Of a DNA stretch of 64,000 nucleotides, positions 26,601 to 34,443 are shown piece after piece (positions within the stretch are counted from its first letter, which is position 1; every line of letters begins with the position of its first letter). This stretch comes from Bacteroidales bacterium. GTDB taxonomy: Bacteria > Bacteroidota > Bacteroidia > Bacteroidales > UBA932. The DNA lies in contig JAFYYM010000034.1 in NCBI GenBank assembly GCA_017557535.1, positions 59,795 to 123,794 on the forward strand. The letters run 5' to 3'. The notes beneath the pieces were generated by a model that saw only the letters and a list, made by a program, of their open reading frames with translations, was not told where the DNA came from and ran no database searches. The translations under genes were made by a program, and so were the position numbers.

Positions 26601-27865
26601 TCGTAATAAGTCTTGTTGAATATACCGTCGGACCCGTTCAGGTAAGAGGGAATGAAATACACCTTCACCCTGCTCCCCTTATCGTTGTTGAAACCCAACT
26701 CCCTGAAACGGCGGGTAATCACATCCGACCAGGGATCCATAAGGTAATGGGAGACTTGAGTGGTGTAATCAGAATCATTTCCGGCAAGCTTAGCGGCCAG
26801 ATCCTTGTCCGCACCGTTGTGGCCGGAAGGAATCATGATGAAAGCCTGTATGTCACGGCCGACAGGATGCGTGTCCGAGAGTGTCTTCAAGGCATCGATG
26901 AAAACGTCGATACCCTTATTGCGATATTCGTAACGGCCTCCTATTCCGATTAATATAGCATCCTTTGAGACCTCCTCTCCAGACATGGCGGCCGCGACCT
27001 CGATCAAGGTCTCCCTCGCGGCCTTACGCTTCTCAATGAACAACTCGTCCGTGGCGGGTGTGAAACTATTCTCAAACCCGTTGGGGGTCACCACATCAAC
27101 CTCTCGGCCCAGGAACCGGGCGCACTCCTTAGCCGTGATCTCGCTGACCGTAGTGAAAGCGTCAGCATTCTGGGCGGAAATCTTCTCGATGGAATGACGG
27201 GCGACAACCCCGAACTGCCTCGCTTTCTGGTCGGCGTCATATATGTCCATCGAATCATAAAGAGGGAGATTGTTTCCTGCCAGGCAGCGTCCCATCACGG
27301 TGGCGTGGGTAGTGAATACGGTCGCCACCGGGATTTTGATATCCTTCAGATAAAGAAGGCCGGAGCCGGTCTGCCACTCATGGAACTGAGCCACGACTCT
27401 ATCAGCCGATGATAGATTGAAATTGTAGAAACTCTCTATCACATGGCCGGCAGCGTAACCGAAAAGCACATTCTCCTTGTAGTCCCAGTTTCCGGAGATG
27501 GAGTCCACTCCGAACCGCTTCCAGTACTCAGTGAGAATGTCGTTCTGCCTCGTGAGATACTGCTTGAAATCCACCAATATCGCGATCGGACGGCCGGGAA
27601 CATTCCACCTTCCGACACGGACACGAAGTCCCTCGGAAGCGGCTTGAGCTTTCCATAGCGTGTAAAGGTGGTTGTCTTCAATGAAATCAGGATTGCTTTC
27701 AGTATCCATCCACACATCCGGACCAACCAGTATATGATGTTTGTGGAGTTGTTTCTTCAGGTAAAGCGACTTGGTCGCGATAACCGTGTAGATTCCACCT
27801 ACCTTGTTGCAGACTTCCCAGCTGACTTCGAACAGGTAGTCCGGATTGATCAGTTCTTTTGCCAT
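23627..27865 (-). CDS. glycogen synthase (GT3)-alpha-glucan phosphorylase (GT35) fusion
   Basis: A 1412-residue fusion. Residues 1-558 form a GT3 glycogen synthase, related to the eukaryotic UDP-glucose enzyme: EVSWEVCNKVGGIYTVI, FTTHATVMGRCLAG and FPSYYEPWGYTPLESLAF (the E-x7-E motif). Residues 559-1412 form a TIGR02094-type alpha-glucan phosphorylase: LWWCWNESAKALF, YSGGLGILAGDYLKE, YHCNEGHAAF, and the PLP-lysine segment GTSGEKASMNG with Lys about 1167. The joint is at Met559. In many Bacteroidota these are separate adjacent genes. One chain therefore carries chain-elongating and phosphorolytic activities. Regulation and domain cooperation are unknown. Confidence 0.92.
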   Translation of the reverse strand: MAKELINPDYLFEVSWEVCNKVGGIYTVIATKSLYLKKQLHKHHILVGPDVWMDTESNPDFIEDNHLYTLWKAQAASEGLRVRVGRWNVPGRPIAILVDFKQYLTRQNDILTEYWKRFGVDSISGNWDYKENVLFGYAAGHVIESFYNFNLSSADRVVAQFHEWQTGSGLLYLKDIKIPVATVFTTHATVMGRCLAGNNLPLYDSMDIYDADQKARQFGVVARHSIEKISAQNADAFTTVSEITAKECARFLGREVDVVTPNGFENSFTPATDELFIEKRKAARETLIEVAAAMSGEEVSKDAILIGIGGRYEYRNKGIDVFIDALKTLSDTHPVGRDIQAFIMIPSGHNGADKDLAAKLAGNDSDYTTQVSHYLMDPWSDVITRRFRELGFNNDKGSRVKVYFIPSYLNGSDGIFNKTYYDLLAGLDLTLFPSYYEPWGYTPLESLAFRIPSLTTSLSGFGMWVRTHYGEDHPGITVLDRNDTNYFEVVDGVVERVKEIADLDSDGRRVYMENARDVSTIALWENQIKYYKEAYSVALSKIVTAERAFPDELGKDKSMAYNKIEVNAPSWKSVMVTRHLPEALTGLETLSKNLWWCWNESAKALFKSIDSEVWHNTRHNPMALLDIVSLKRFKALAKDEAFLAAYEAVMSEFNAYMALKAERTSPQIGYFCMEYGLDTSLKIYSGGLGILAGDYLKETSDMNVNLVAVGFLYRYGYFTQVLTGQGEQVAQYDAQDFTKIPAEPVLDSTGNWMTTSVAFPGRNITARIWKVAVGRTDLYLLDTDYEANIPEDRQVTYHLYGGDWENRLKQELLLGVGGIRALRNLGINPEVYHCNEGHAAFTGLERLREYIQEDNLDFGEAVEVVRASSLFTTHTPVPAGHDSFDEGLLRKYIGHYPQRLKIDWETMMALGKPDGNNQGEKFSMSFLASSLSQNVNGVSWLHGEVSKDIFNRMYPGYLPEELFISYVTNGVHYPTWTAAEWQKIHARVFGPEFLTHHYDKSCFNGIYNVSDEDVWNTRKVLKTRLISLVKEIISDSTLCNHYSPSQIVAIKENLRDDVLTIGFARRFATYKRGTLLFTDLDRLDSIVNDPEHPVQFLFAGKAHPADKAGQDLIKRIVEISKQDRFLGKIVFVPGYDIRLAKRLVQGVDVWMNNPTRPQEASGTSGEKASMNGVMHFSVLDGWWVEGYKEGAGWALPQERAYDDQGYQNELDAATIYTIIENEIAPAYYDVDKDKGLSPMWVGFIKNTIAQVASNFTTNRMLTDYCNQYYIPQAKRAAEVISDDYRLARKISAWKKRIRREWKNIEVVSLTQPDTSYTLSMRKSMNVEVVLNIGDLNPDDIGVEVLFATMDSKRRLHIQEKHELTVVDFNDGTAKYQTAIVPDKTGMYQVATRMYAKNPILPHRQDFELVKWL

Positions 27866-29107
27866 TTACTTCTTTTTCTTTGTTGGTTTCTTCTCTTTCG
27901 GGGCAGGTTCCTGGCCGAAAGTGGCGACCGCGTCATCAATCCTGATGATGAAGTCGCTCAAGGCGTTCATGTAGTTGATGAATGCCTCATAAGGTGTGTT
28001 GTAAGGATTGAAATAGCTGTGAACCTCTCCGTCTGAGAAGAACTTGGTGCACATGTAATAGAGGTGGTCACTCTCCTGCAGATGACCGAAATCCTCCCAG
28101 AGGACGGCATTGTTCAAAAGAGCGAGCTTCTCAGATTGCTCATAAAGCTTGTTGAAAGCATCTTGCTGAAGCTCGTTTCCAAGCCAGGCGGTCACATCTC
28201 TCTCCTCGTCCGCCCATGAGATGGGATCCGGGACCTCTATCTCGGCCACCGGCTTGTGCTTGCGGGTAGCGAGGGTCGGGGTTGTGAACTCGAAACCACC
28301 GTCACCAAGGACAGCATCAGGAAGATATCTCATGAAATCGAATATACCCGAAGCCTCCTTCTGATGCTCTCCGAAGGTCTCATAGTCCATGAAAAGATTG
28401 ATAATCTCACCATCCGCGGAATTCAGCCATGAGAGGAACTTATCCGTTGTGAGCGGCCAGTCCTTCCATCCCTTGTCTGAGAAACGGAACGCGATGTCGT
28501 CACTCAACTGATAGTCACGGAGAAGAAGCTTCAATCCGGACTTCAAGGGGTTGGAATAGACAAAATGAGGACTCTTCCATCCCAGAATATGCCTCGCGCC
28601 CTCGGTCAGCATGGTCTTGAAGCCAAGGTCATAAACCTGCCTGCCGATAGTGTCCGAATAGACCAACTCAGTGTTCCTGAAAGCCTTAGGAGTCACTCCG
28701 AAATGATCCTCAATAGCCTTGACATGCTTCTCGACCTGATGCCTGAACTCTCCCTCGTTGGCAAGGGAGGCGAGCGAGTGATAATATGTCTCGGCCAGGA
28801 ACTCAACACAACCCGTGTCAGCGAGTTCCTTGAAACTCCTGACGACATCCGGCTCGTACCTATCGAACTGCTCGAGGGCTGAACCCGTGATTGAGAAGGT
28901 GACCTTAAAGTCCTTCCCATACTTCTTGATAAGATCCAGAAGCAATTGGTTCATCGGAAGATAGCACCTCTGGGCAATCCTGTGCAGGATGGTCCTGTCG
29001 GTGTAGTCGTCGTAATAATGCGAGTCCTTGCCGATATCAAAAAAACGATACAGTCTCAACCTCGTGGGCTGATGGACTTGGAAATATAGACAGACACTCT
29101 TTTTCAT
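27866..29107 (-). CDS. GH57 family alpha-amylase/glucanotransferase
   Basis: A 413-residue cytoplasmic protein with no signal peptide. It opens with SVCLYFQVHQPTRL (the HQP motif, GH57 region 1). It also has VTFSITGS (region 2), FRNTELVYSD (region 3, where the nucleophile Glu is expected) and LFMDYETFGEH (region 4, where the acid Asp is expected). The C-terminal tail is Lys-rich (KKEKKPTKKKK-like). GH57 enzymes cleave or transfer alpha-1,4 glucan chains; here the context argues for glycogen remodelling. The next gene starts directly after its stop, and the GT4 gene precedes it by 6 bp. Confidence 0.88.
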   Translation of the reverse strand: MKKSVCLYFQVHQPTRLRLYRFFDIGKDSHYYDDYTDRTILHRIAQRCYLPMNQLLLDLIKKYGKDFKVTFSITGSALEQFDRYEPDVVRSFKELADTGCVEFLAETYYHSLASLANEGEFRHQVEKHVKAIEDHFGVTPKAFRNTELVYSDTIGRQVYDLGFKTMLTEGARHILGWKSPHFVYSNPLKSGLKLLLRDYQLSDDIAFRFSDKGWKDWPLTTDKFLSWLNSADGEIINLFMDYETFGEHQKEASGIFDFMRYLPDAVLGDGGFEFTTPTLATRKHKPVAEIEVPDPISWADEERDVTAWLGNELQQDAFNKLYEQSEKLALLNNAVLWEDFGHLQESDHLYYMCTKFFSDGEVHSYFNPYNTPYEAFINYMNALSDFIIRIDDAVATFGQEPAPKEKKPTKKKK

Positions 29108-29113
29108 GGCTGG

Positions 29114-30403
29114 TTATTTAATGACAGATTCATATACTTTCTTCATCTTCGCCGCCGCATGGTTCCACTTCAGGCGGTTAACCTCCTCGTATCCCTCCTT
29201 AGCGGCGAAATTGGCGAGAGCGGGATAGCTCAGCAACGCATAGATGTCGTCCGCCATGGCGTCAACATCCCAGAAGTCAACTTTGAAGGCGTATTTGAGC
29301 ACCTCGGCCGCAACTGATTGATTGGAGATAATGGAAGGGACATTGCTTCTCATCGCCTCGAGCGGGGAAATACCGAATGGCTCGGAGACGGAAGGCATGA
29401 TGTAGACATCCGACAGGGCGAACATCTTCTGGACATCGGTCCCGCGAAGGAACCCGGTGAAATGGAAGCGGTCAGATATTCCCAGACGGGCCGCATGGCG
29501 GATGCATCGATTCATCATGTCTCCGCTGCCGGCCATCACGAAACGCACCCCCGTGGTCCTTTTCAAGACCTTGGCGGCCGCCTCGATGAAGTACTCAGGA
29601 CCTTTCTGGAAAGTGATTCTTCCGAGGAAGGTGACCACTTTATCCTTGACACCCCTATCAATCTGGAGATTCTCCCTGCCGCTGAAATCCACGGCGTTAT
29701 GCACTGTGACAACCTTGTCCGGGGATATGCCGTACTTGTTTATGACAATATTCCTGGTGAGGTCGCTAACGGCCATGACCTTGTCAGCAGCCTCCATGCC
29801 CCTCTTTTCGATACTATAGACGCGGGAATCAATCATGTCCTCGGTTCCGCGGTCGAAGGACGTGGCATGGACGTGGACGACCAAAGGCTTGCCTGTCAAT
29901 TCTTTCGCCGCGATTCCAGCGAGATAGGTGAGCCAATCGTGGGCGTGGATGACATCGAACTCATCCTTGTGCTCCACCGCTATTGTCCCGCCCACCATGG
30001 CATAGCGGGCAACCTCCTCAAGCAAGTTGGAGCCATACTTCCCGGAGAAGCGGTACTTGGACCCGAAAATCTTATCCTCGGAGACATCGCGATGACGCTT
30101 CTCAGCTTCCACCAACTCATAGAACTCGTCCGGATTGGTGTAGGGAATCATGTTGGATCCAACCCTCACGAACCGGACTTTATCAAGAAACTCGTCGACA
30201 GAGGAAGCCACGCTCATAACAGGAACATCACTGGCATTGATGATGGTAGCCACACTTCCGTCCTCATCTCCCGAGGCGGAAGGCATGACGAAAAGCGTCT
30301 CGACACCATTCTCGACCAGACCTTTCACTATACCGTAACATGCGGTGCCCAGACCTCCGGCGATATGGGGAGGGAACTCCCAACCGAACATCAGAACTCT
30401 CAT
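29114..30403 (-). CDS. GT4-family glycosyltransferase of the glycogen operon
   Basis: A 429-residue GT-B enzyme without a signal peptide. The N-terminus MRVLMFGWEFPPHIAGGLGTA is the glycogen/starch-synthase-like GGLG loop. IHAHDWLTYLAGIAA and the C-terminal FLGRITFQKGPEYFIEAA and MPSVSEPFGISPLEAM (donor-binding E-x7-E) are present. The order debranching enzyme, GT4, GH57 recurs in Bacteroides as far as I recall. It probably elongates or primes alpha-glucan; the nucleotide donor cannot be read from the sequence. Confidence 0.88.
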   Translation of the reverse strand: MRVLMFGWEFPPHIAGGLGTACYGIVKGLVENGVETLFVMPSASGDEDGSVATIINASDVPVMSVASSVDEFLDKVRFVRVGSNMIPYTNPDEFYELVEAEKRHRDVSEDKIFGSKYRFSGKYGSNLLEEVARYAMVGGTIAVEHKDEFDVIHAHDWLTYLAGIAAKELTGKPLVVHVHATSFDRGTEDMIDSRVYSIEKRGMEAADKVMAVSDLTRNIVINKYGISPDKVVTVHNAVDFSGRENLQIDRGVKDKVVTFLGRITFQKGPEYFIEAAAKVLKRTTGVRFVMAGSGDMMNRCIRHAARLGISDRFHFTGFLRGTDVQKMFALSDVYIMPSVSEPFGISPLEAMRSNVPSIISNQSVAAEVLKYAFKVDFWDVDAMADDIYALLSYPALANFAAKEGYEEVNRLKWNHAAAKMKKVYESVIK

Positions 30404-30406
30404 GGC

Positions 30407-32347
30407 TTATTCCTCCTTCTTGGATTTTGAGATAGCGTAATCGGCCATCAGCAGAGCCGCGGTACTTAGAGCGGAAGATATCGCTCCATGGGGCTCATGG
30501 GGCGGATCCCCGTCGTAGAGCTCTGAGAAGGCTCCGACGCCATGTTTATTAAGATCCTCGTAGAATCCCTCGACCAACCACTCGGCCTTCTTCACGAAAG
30601 ACTGGCCTTTGAACCTGAAGCCAGACCAGATGTAAGGAGCTAACAGATAGACCCTGGTGCTTCCTCCATGGTAGGCCAGATCCCTCTCACGCTGTGATCC
30701 CTCGTAAACACCCTTGTAGTCCACGCTCCTGGGGGAAAGGGTGCGGATACCGCGCCTTGTCACCAGCTCATTGTCAATCACATGGAGAATCGCGGAGGCG
30801 ACTTCCGGATCGACCGGCATATCCTCCTCGACAATCGCATAGATCATATTCGGACGCACCTCGAGATGCTGCCCCGCGTTATCGACATAGTCAGCTAGAT
30901 ACCCCGCCCTGGCGTTCCAGAACATGGGTTGGAAATTCTCTTTGACCAAAGCCTTGATTCCCGACCACTCCTTCACGAAATCACCGTCAGGATCACCGTA
31001 TTTCCGTTCCATCTCGAGGGCGAAAGCGATGGAATGGTACCAGAGAGCGTTTGTCTCGACCTGATATCCAGCTCTTTCCGTGACCGGACGACCGTCAATG
31101 TAAGCGTTCATCCAAGATAGAGCCCATCCTTCGAGCTGTGCCCAGAGAAGTCCGTTGGGATGCATAGTCACCTCAACCCTTCTTCCGGGAAGATAGCTCT
31201 CAAGAATCCCCTTGACCACAGAACCGTACTTATTCCAAATGTGCTTCCCGCTGCCACCGAGCTCAATATACTGCCTGAGCGCGGCCGCCAACCTGAGCGG
31301 AGCCTCAACCTGAGTTGTTTTACGGAAAAGCCTTTCCTGTTCGTCAGCTATCAGATTATCAAGTATTTCCTCAAAAGACGCCCTATCACCAGTAGCGAAG
31401 AGCGTCAGGCCGGGAGCGGCCATCAAGGTCTCCCTCAACAGACCTGTGTACATCCATGAGAATCCAGCCGTGACCTTCTTCTTTCCGTTCCTGTCTTGAA
31501 TGAGAAGATCGGCGCAATGGACAAGCTGGTCGCGGTATGAGGTGATCTCTGGAGCCTTTGCCACCAGAGCGTCAAAATGACGCTTCAGGCCAGTGGGAAT
31601 GACCTCTGAGACAGAGGCGGAGAACACGATGGCGTCTCCCTCCTTCATCATGACCTCGAAATGACCGGGGACATATAAGTCCTCACGACAGTCAAAACCG
31701 CGCCTGTACTCATCAGAATAAGTAACCCCCTTGTACCAGCACGGTGTTGAGACAAACACGGCCTCCTTGGTGTTGAACTGGATATTCAGGTCCGGGAAAC
31801 CGTCGTAGAGATTCCAGGCCATTCCGTTCGCGACCTCCCAACCCTGCTGACGGGCAGAAGGGTTCTCGAGCGTCAACGCATGTATATCCCTGAAGGCCAG
31901 GAAAGGAGTGAGCAACAGTTTGACTTTGGCCGGAGCATTGAGGAGGTCGTAGCGGACCATCACCTGATCGGCGTCAGGAACGAGAAGTATGGTCTTTGTC
32001 AATACCATCCCTCCGACTTTGTAGGTGACTTTCGGCACCGGGTCGGCTTCGAAATCAATGATGTACTTGTGGCCCCTGGGCTCATAAATGTCGCCATAGC
32101 AGTGTATGCCCAGATTGAACTGCTTGCCGTTCAGCACAAGGCTCTCATCCATCGAGGAGAGCAACAGGTGCTTCCTGCCTCCGAACTTGTCCACCGGGAC
32201 CGCCAGAAGACCATGGTAACGCCTGGTGTTGCAAGTGACTATGGAAGTGTTGCAATAGGCTCCAGTCTTGTTGGCGCTGATAATCTCCCTCTTCAAGGAA
32301 TATGAGAGATTGACCAGCTCGGACTTGTTGAATTTCAAAAAAGCCAT
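30407..32347 (-). CDS. glycogen debranching enzyme (amylo-alpha-1,6-glucosidase, GH133 type)
   Basis: A 646-residue cytoplasmic protein. The N-terminal domain holds TNRRYHGLL-like sequence (TCNTRRYHGLLAVPV) and MDESLVLNG. The C-terminal (alpha/alpha)6 barrel from about residue 280 includes KKVTAGFSWMYTGLLRETLMA, NGLLWAQLEGWALSWMNAYI, TNALWYHSIAFALEM and LAYHGGSTRVYLLAPYIWSGF, the regions where GDE catalytic acids lie. It removes alpha-1,6-linked glucose at branch points. It is followed by GT4 at 3 bp and preceded by the branching enzyme at 12 bp. Confidence 0.92.
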   Translation of the reverse strand: MAFLKFNKSELVNLSYSLKREIISANKTGAYCNTSIVTCNTRRYHGLLAVPVDKFGGRKHLLLSSMDESLVLNGKQFNLGIHCYGDIYEPRGHKYIIDFEADPVPKVTYKVGGMVLTKTILLVPDADQVMVRYDLLNAPAKVKLLLTPFLAFRDIHALTLENPSARQQGWEVANGMAWNLYDGFPDLNIQFNTKEAVFVSTPCWYKGVTYSDEYRRGFDCREDLYVPGHFEVMMKEGDAIVFSASVSEVIPTGLKRHFDALVAKAPEITSYRDQLVHCADLLIQDRNGKKKVTAGFSWMYTGLLRETLMAAPGLTLFATGDRASFEEILDNLIADEQERLFRKTTQVEAPLRLAAALRQYIELGGSGKHIWNKYGSVVKGILESYLPGRRVEVTMHPNGLLWAQLEGWALSWMNAYIDGRPVTERAGYQVETNALWYHSIAFALEMERKYGDPDGDFVKEWSGIKALVKENFQPMFWNARAGYLADYVDNAGQHLEVRPNMIYAIVEEDMPVDPEVASAILHVIDNELVTRRGIRTLSPRSVDYKGVYEGSQRERDLAYHGGSTRVYLLAPYIWSGFRFKGQSFVKKAEWLVEGFYEDLNKHGVGAFSELYDGDPPHEPHGAISSALSTAALLMADYAISKSKKEE

Positions 32348-32359
32348 AATTATCTTAAA

Positions 32360-34339
32360 CTATTCTTCAAATTTCAGCACTAGAGCACAACGGCTCGGCA
32401 AATAAACGCTCAAGACACCGTCGATGGTGAAATGCTCCGAGTCAGCGGCAAGCCGCGAGAACCCGTTGAATTTCACATCGTCGGAATCCAGCACTTTGAC
32501 ATACTTGCCCGGGGACGCTTGGAAGCCATAATCGGTGAAAGAATCCACCGGGTTGAAATTCATCGCGAAGATAAGGTTTTTACGCTTGAATATCAAGATT
32601 TTCTTTTCCTCATCAGCCCTTAGAAGCTCAGGCCTGACGGACAGAATGCCATAACGTTTTGCAAGGCTTATCATAGCTTTGTCGAACTCTCTCAAGCATC
32701 CGTAACGAAGGGTATCATTGTCCGCTATTGACCAAAGTCTCCTCGCATGGGCGAAACTCCATCCGTTCCCCTCCCTCGGGAAGTCTATCCACTCGGGATG
32801 ACCGAACTCGTTGCCCATGAAATTCAGATAGCCATCTCCCGCCGTGCCCAGAGTGGCAAGCCTGATCAGCTTATGAAGGGCGATCCCACGGTCGACAAGG
32901 AGATTCTTCGAGCCTTTTTCCATCGAGAAATACATTTCCTTGTCAATAAGGCGGAATATTATCGTCTTGTCTCCGACCAGGGCCTGGTCGTGACACTCGG
33001 CGTAACTGATAGTCTTCTCATCGGAACGCTTGTTAGTAAGCTCATACCAAATCTCCCCGGGACTCCACTGCTCGTCAGATTTCTCCTTAATCCACTTGAT
33101 CCAATGGTCAGCGATTCCCATCGCCATCCTGAAATCGAATCCCACTCCACCTGCCTCGAATGGAGCCGCCAGGCCAGCCATTCCGCTGACATCCTCGGCT
33201 ATCGTGACAGCCTCCGGCTTAATCTCCTTGATGAGCATATTGGCGAGGGCGAGATAAGCCACGGCGTTCTCGTCCACCCCTGAATCGAAGTAGAGCGCGT
33301 AATCACCGAAATCCTTTCCGAGCCCATGATCCCAGTACAGCATGCTGGTGACCCCGTCGAAACGGAAACCGTCAAGGTGGTATTCCTCCAGCCAGAATTT
33401 GCAATTCGAGAGAAGGAACCTCACGACCTCATCCTTCCCGTAATCAAAGCAACGGGATCCCCAAGCGGGATGACGTCCCTGAGGACCCTGGTAGAAATAG
33501 AGGTCTTCCCGTCCGTCGAAGAGCCCAAGCCCTTCCGCCTCATTGTCCACGCTATGGGAATGGACGATGTCCATCACCACAGCTATACCCATCCCATGGG
33601 CGGTGTCGACCAGTTCCTTGAACTCCTCGGGAGTGCCGAAACGGGAACTCAACGCGAAGAAATTGGAGACCTGATAGCCGAAAGAGCCGTAATACGGGTG
33701 CTCCTGCAAAGCCATAATCTGTATGGTGTCATAGCCCAGGCTCTTAACACGAGGCAGGACATCTTTACGGAACTCATTGAAAGTGGATACTTTAGGCTCT
33801 TCAGAACTCATGCCGATGTGGCATTCATAGATAAGGGGATGCGGCCTTCTCAGCACTTTGTCGTGCTTCCACTCAAAAGGCTCGGGATCCCAGACCTGTG
33901 CGCAGAAAACCTTGGTGGATGGATCTTGCACAAGCCTGCGGCAATATGCCGGAATCCTCTCACCACCTCCGCCAGGCCACTCGATGAACAGTTTGTACAA
34001 TTCCCCGTGGGAAAGGAACATGTTGTCAAGACGGAGTTCCCAATTCCCGGCTCCGGCGACCTTGAACTCATACGCCGAAGCTCGTTTCCAATTGTTGAAC
34101 TCCCCAATGAGATATACCCTGGAGGCGTTAGGGGCCCACTCCCTGATAACCCAGGACCCGTCAGGTTCTTTGTTTAGTCCGTAGTAGAGATGGTTGTTCA
34201 CGCCCTCTGACAAGCTTGAAGCCTTTTCCGGTACAATCCTCGAACGTGCCTTGAGAATCCTTTCATGACGAGCCTCGATGGCCTCCTTGTAGGGCTCGAG
34301 CCATGGGTCAGTCTTATATATTTTCTTCATTTTTCTCAT
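32360..34339 (-). CDS. glgB: 1,4-alpha-glucan branching enzyme (GH13), eukaryote-like
   Basis: A 659-residue branching enzyme closer to the eukaryotic/GH13_8-like form than to E. coli GlgB. A CBM48 domain (WVIREWAPNASRVYLIGEFNNW) precedes the GH13 barrel: MDIVHSHSV, DGFRFDGVT (nucleophile Asp about 328), VTIAEDVSG (acid Glu about 382) and YAECHDQ (Asp about 451). It transfers alpha-1,4 segments to form alpha-1,6 branches. It is the first gene of the six-gene glycogen-ribF operon. Either ATG 34339 or ATG 34330 could be used. Confidence 0.93.
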   Translation of the reverse strand: MRKMKKIYKTDPWLEPYKEAIEARHERILKARSRIVPEKASSLSEGVNNHLYYGLNKEPDGSWVIREWAPNASRVYLIGEFNNWKRASAYEFKVAGAGNWELRLDNMFLSHGELYKLFIEWPGGGGERIPAYCRRLVQDPSTKVFCAQVWDPEPFEWKHDKVLRRPHPLIYECHIGMSSEEPKVSTFNEFRKDVLPRVKSLGYDTIQIMALQEHPYYGSFGYQVSNFFALSSRFGTPEEFKELVDTAHGMGIAVVMDIVHSHSVDNEAEGLGLFDGREDLYFYQGPQGRHPAWGSRCFDYGKDEVVRFLLSNCKFWLEEYHLDGFRFDGVTSMLYWDHGLGKDFGDYALYFDSGVDENAVAYLALANMLIKEIKPEAVTIAEDVSGMAGLAAPFEAGGVGFDFRMAMGIADHWIKWIKEKSDEQWSPGEIWYELTNKRSDEKTISYAECHDQALVGDKTIIFRLIDKEMYFSMEKGSKNLLVDRGIALHKLIRLATLGTAGDGYLNFMGNEFGHPEWIDFPREGNGWSFAHARRLWSIADNDTLRYGCLREFDKAMISLAKRYGILSVRPELLRADEEKKILIFKRKNLIFAMNFNPVDSFTDYGFQASPGKYVKVLDSDDVKFNGFSRLAADSEHFTIDGVLSVYLPSRCALVLKFEE

Positions 34340-34389
34340 AGCTTTACAATATACGAAAAATAATTGACATCAGATATCACGGCTCGGGA

Positions 34390-34421
34390 TTTGTTGGAAA
34401 AAGGGAAAAAGCGTAAATTTG
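34390..34421 (+). promoter_or_regulatory. promoter of the porin-transglycosylase operon
   Basis: TTTG at 34390-34393, a 20-bp spacer, then TAAATTTG at 34414-34421, exact to the Bacteroidota consensus. The predicted leader to the ATG is about 15 nt. Confidence 0.65.
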
Positions 34422-34443
34422 TGGGATTATACGTCTTTCCCGC

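Noticed and set aside
29318-30430. 370-codon open frame antisense to the GT4 gene
   Set aside because: Shadow frame produced by GC-rich codon usage; the minus-strand product is a clear glycosyltransferase.
34355-34362. Near-consensus -7 box (TATTTTTC, minus strand) before glgB
   Set aside because: One mismatch and no -33 TTG at the right distance; not strong enough to list as the glycogen operon promoter.
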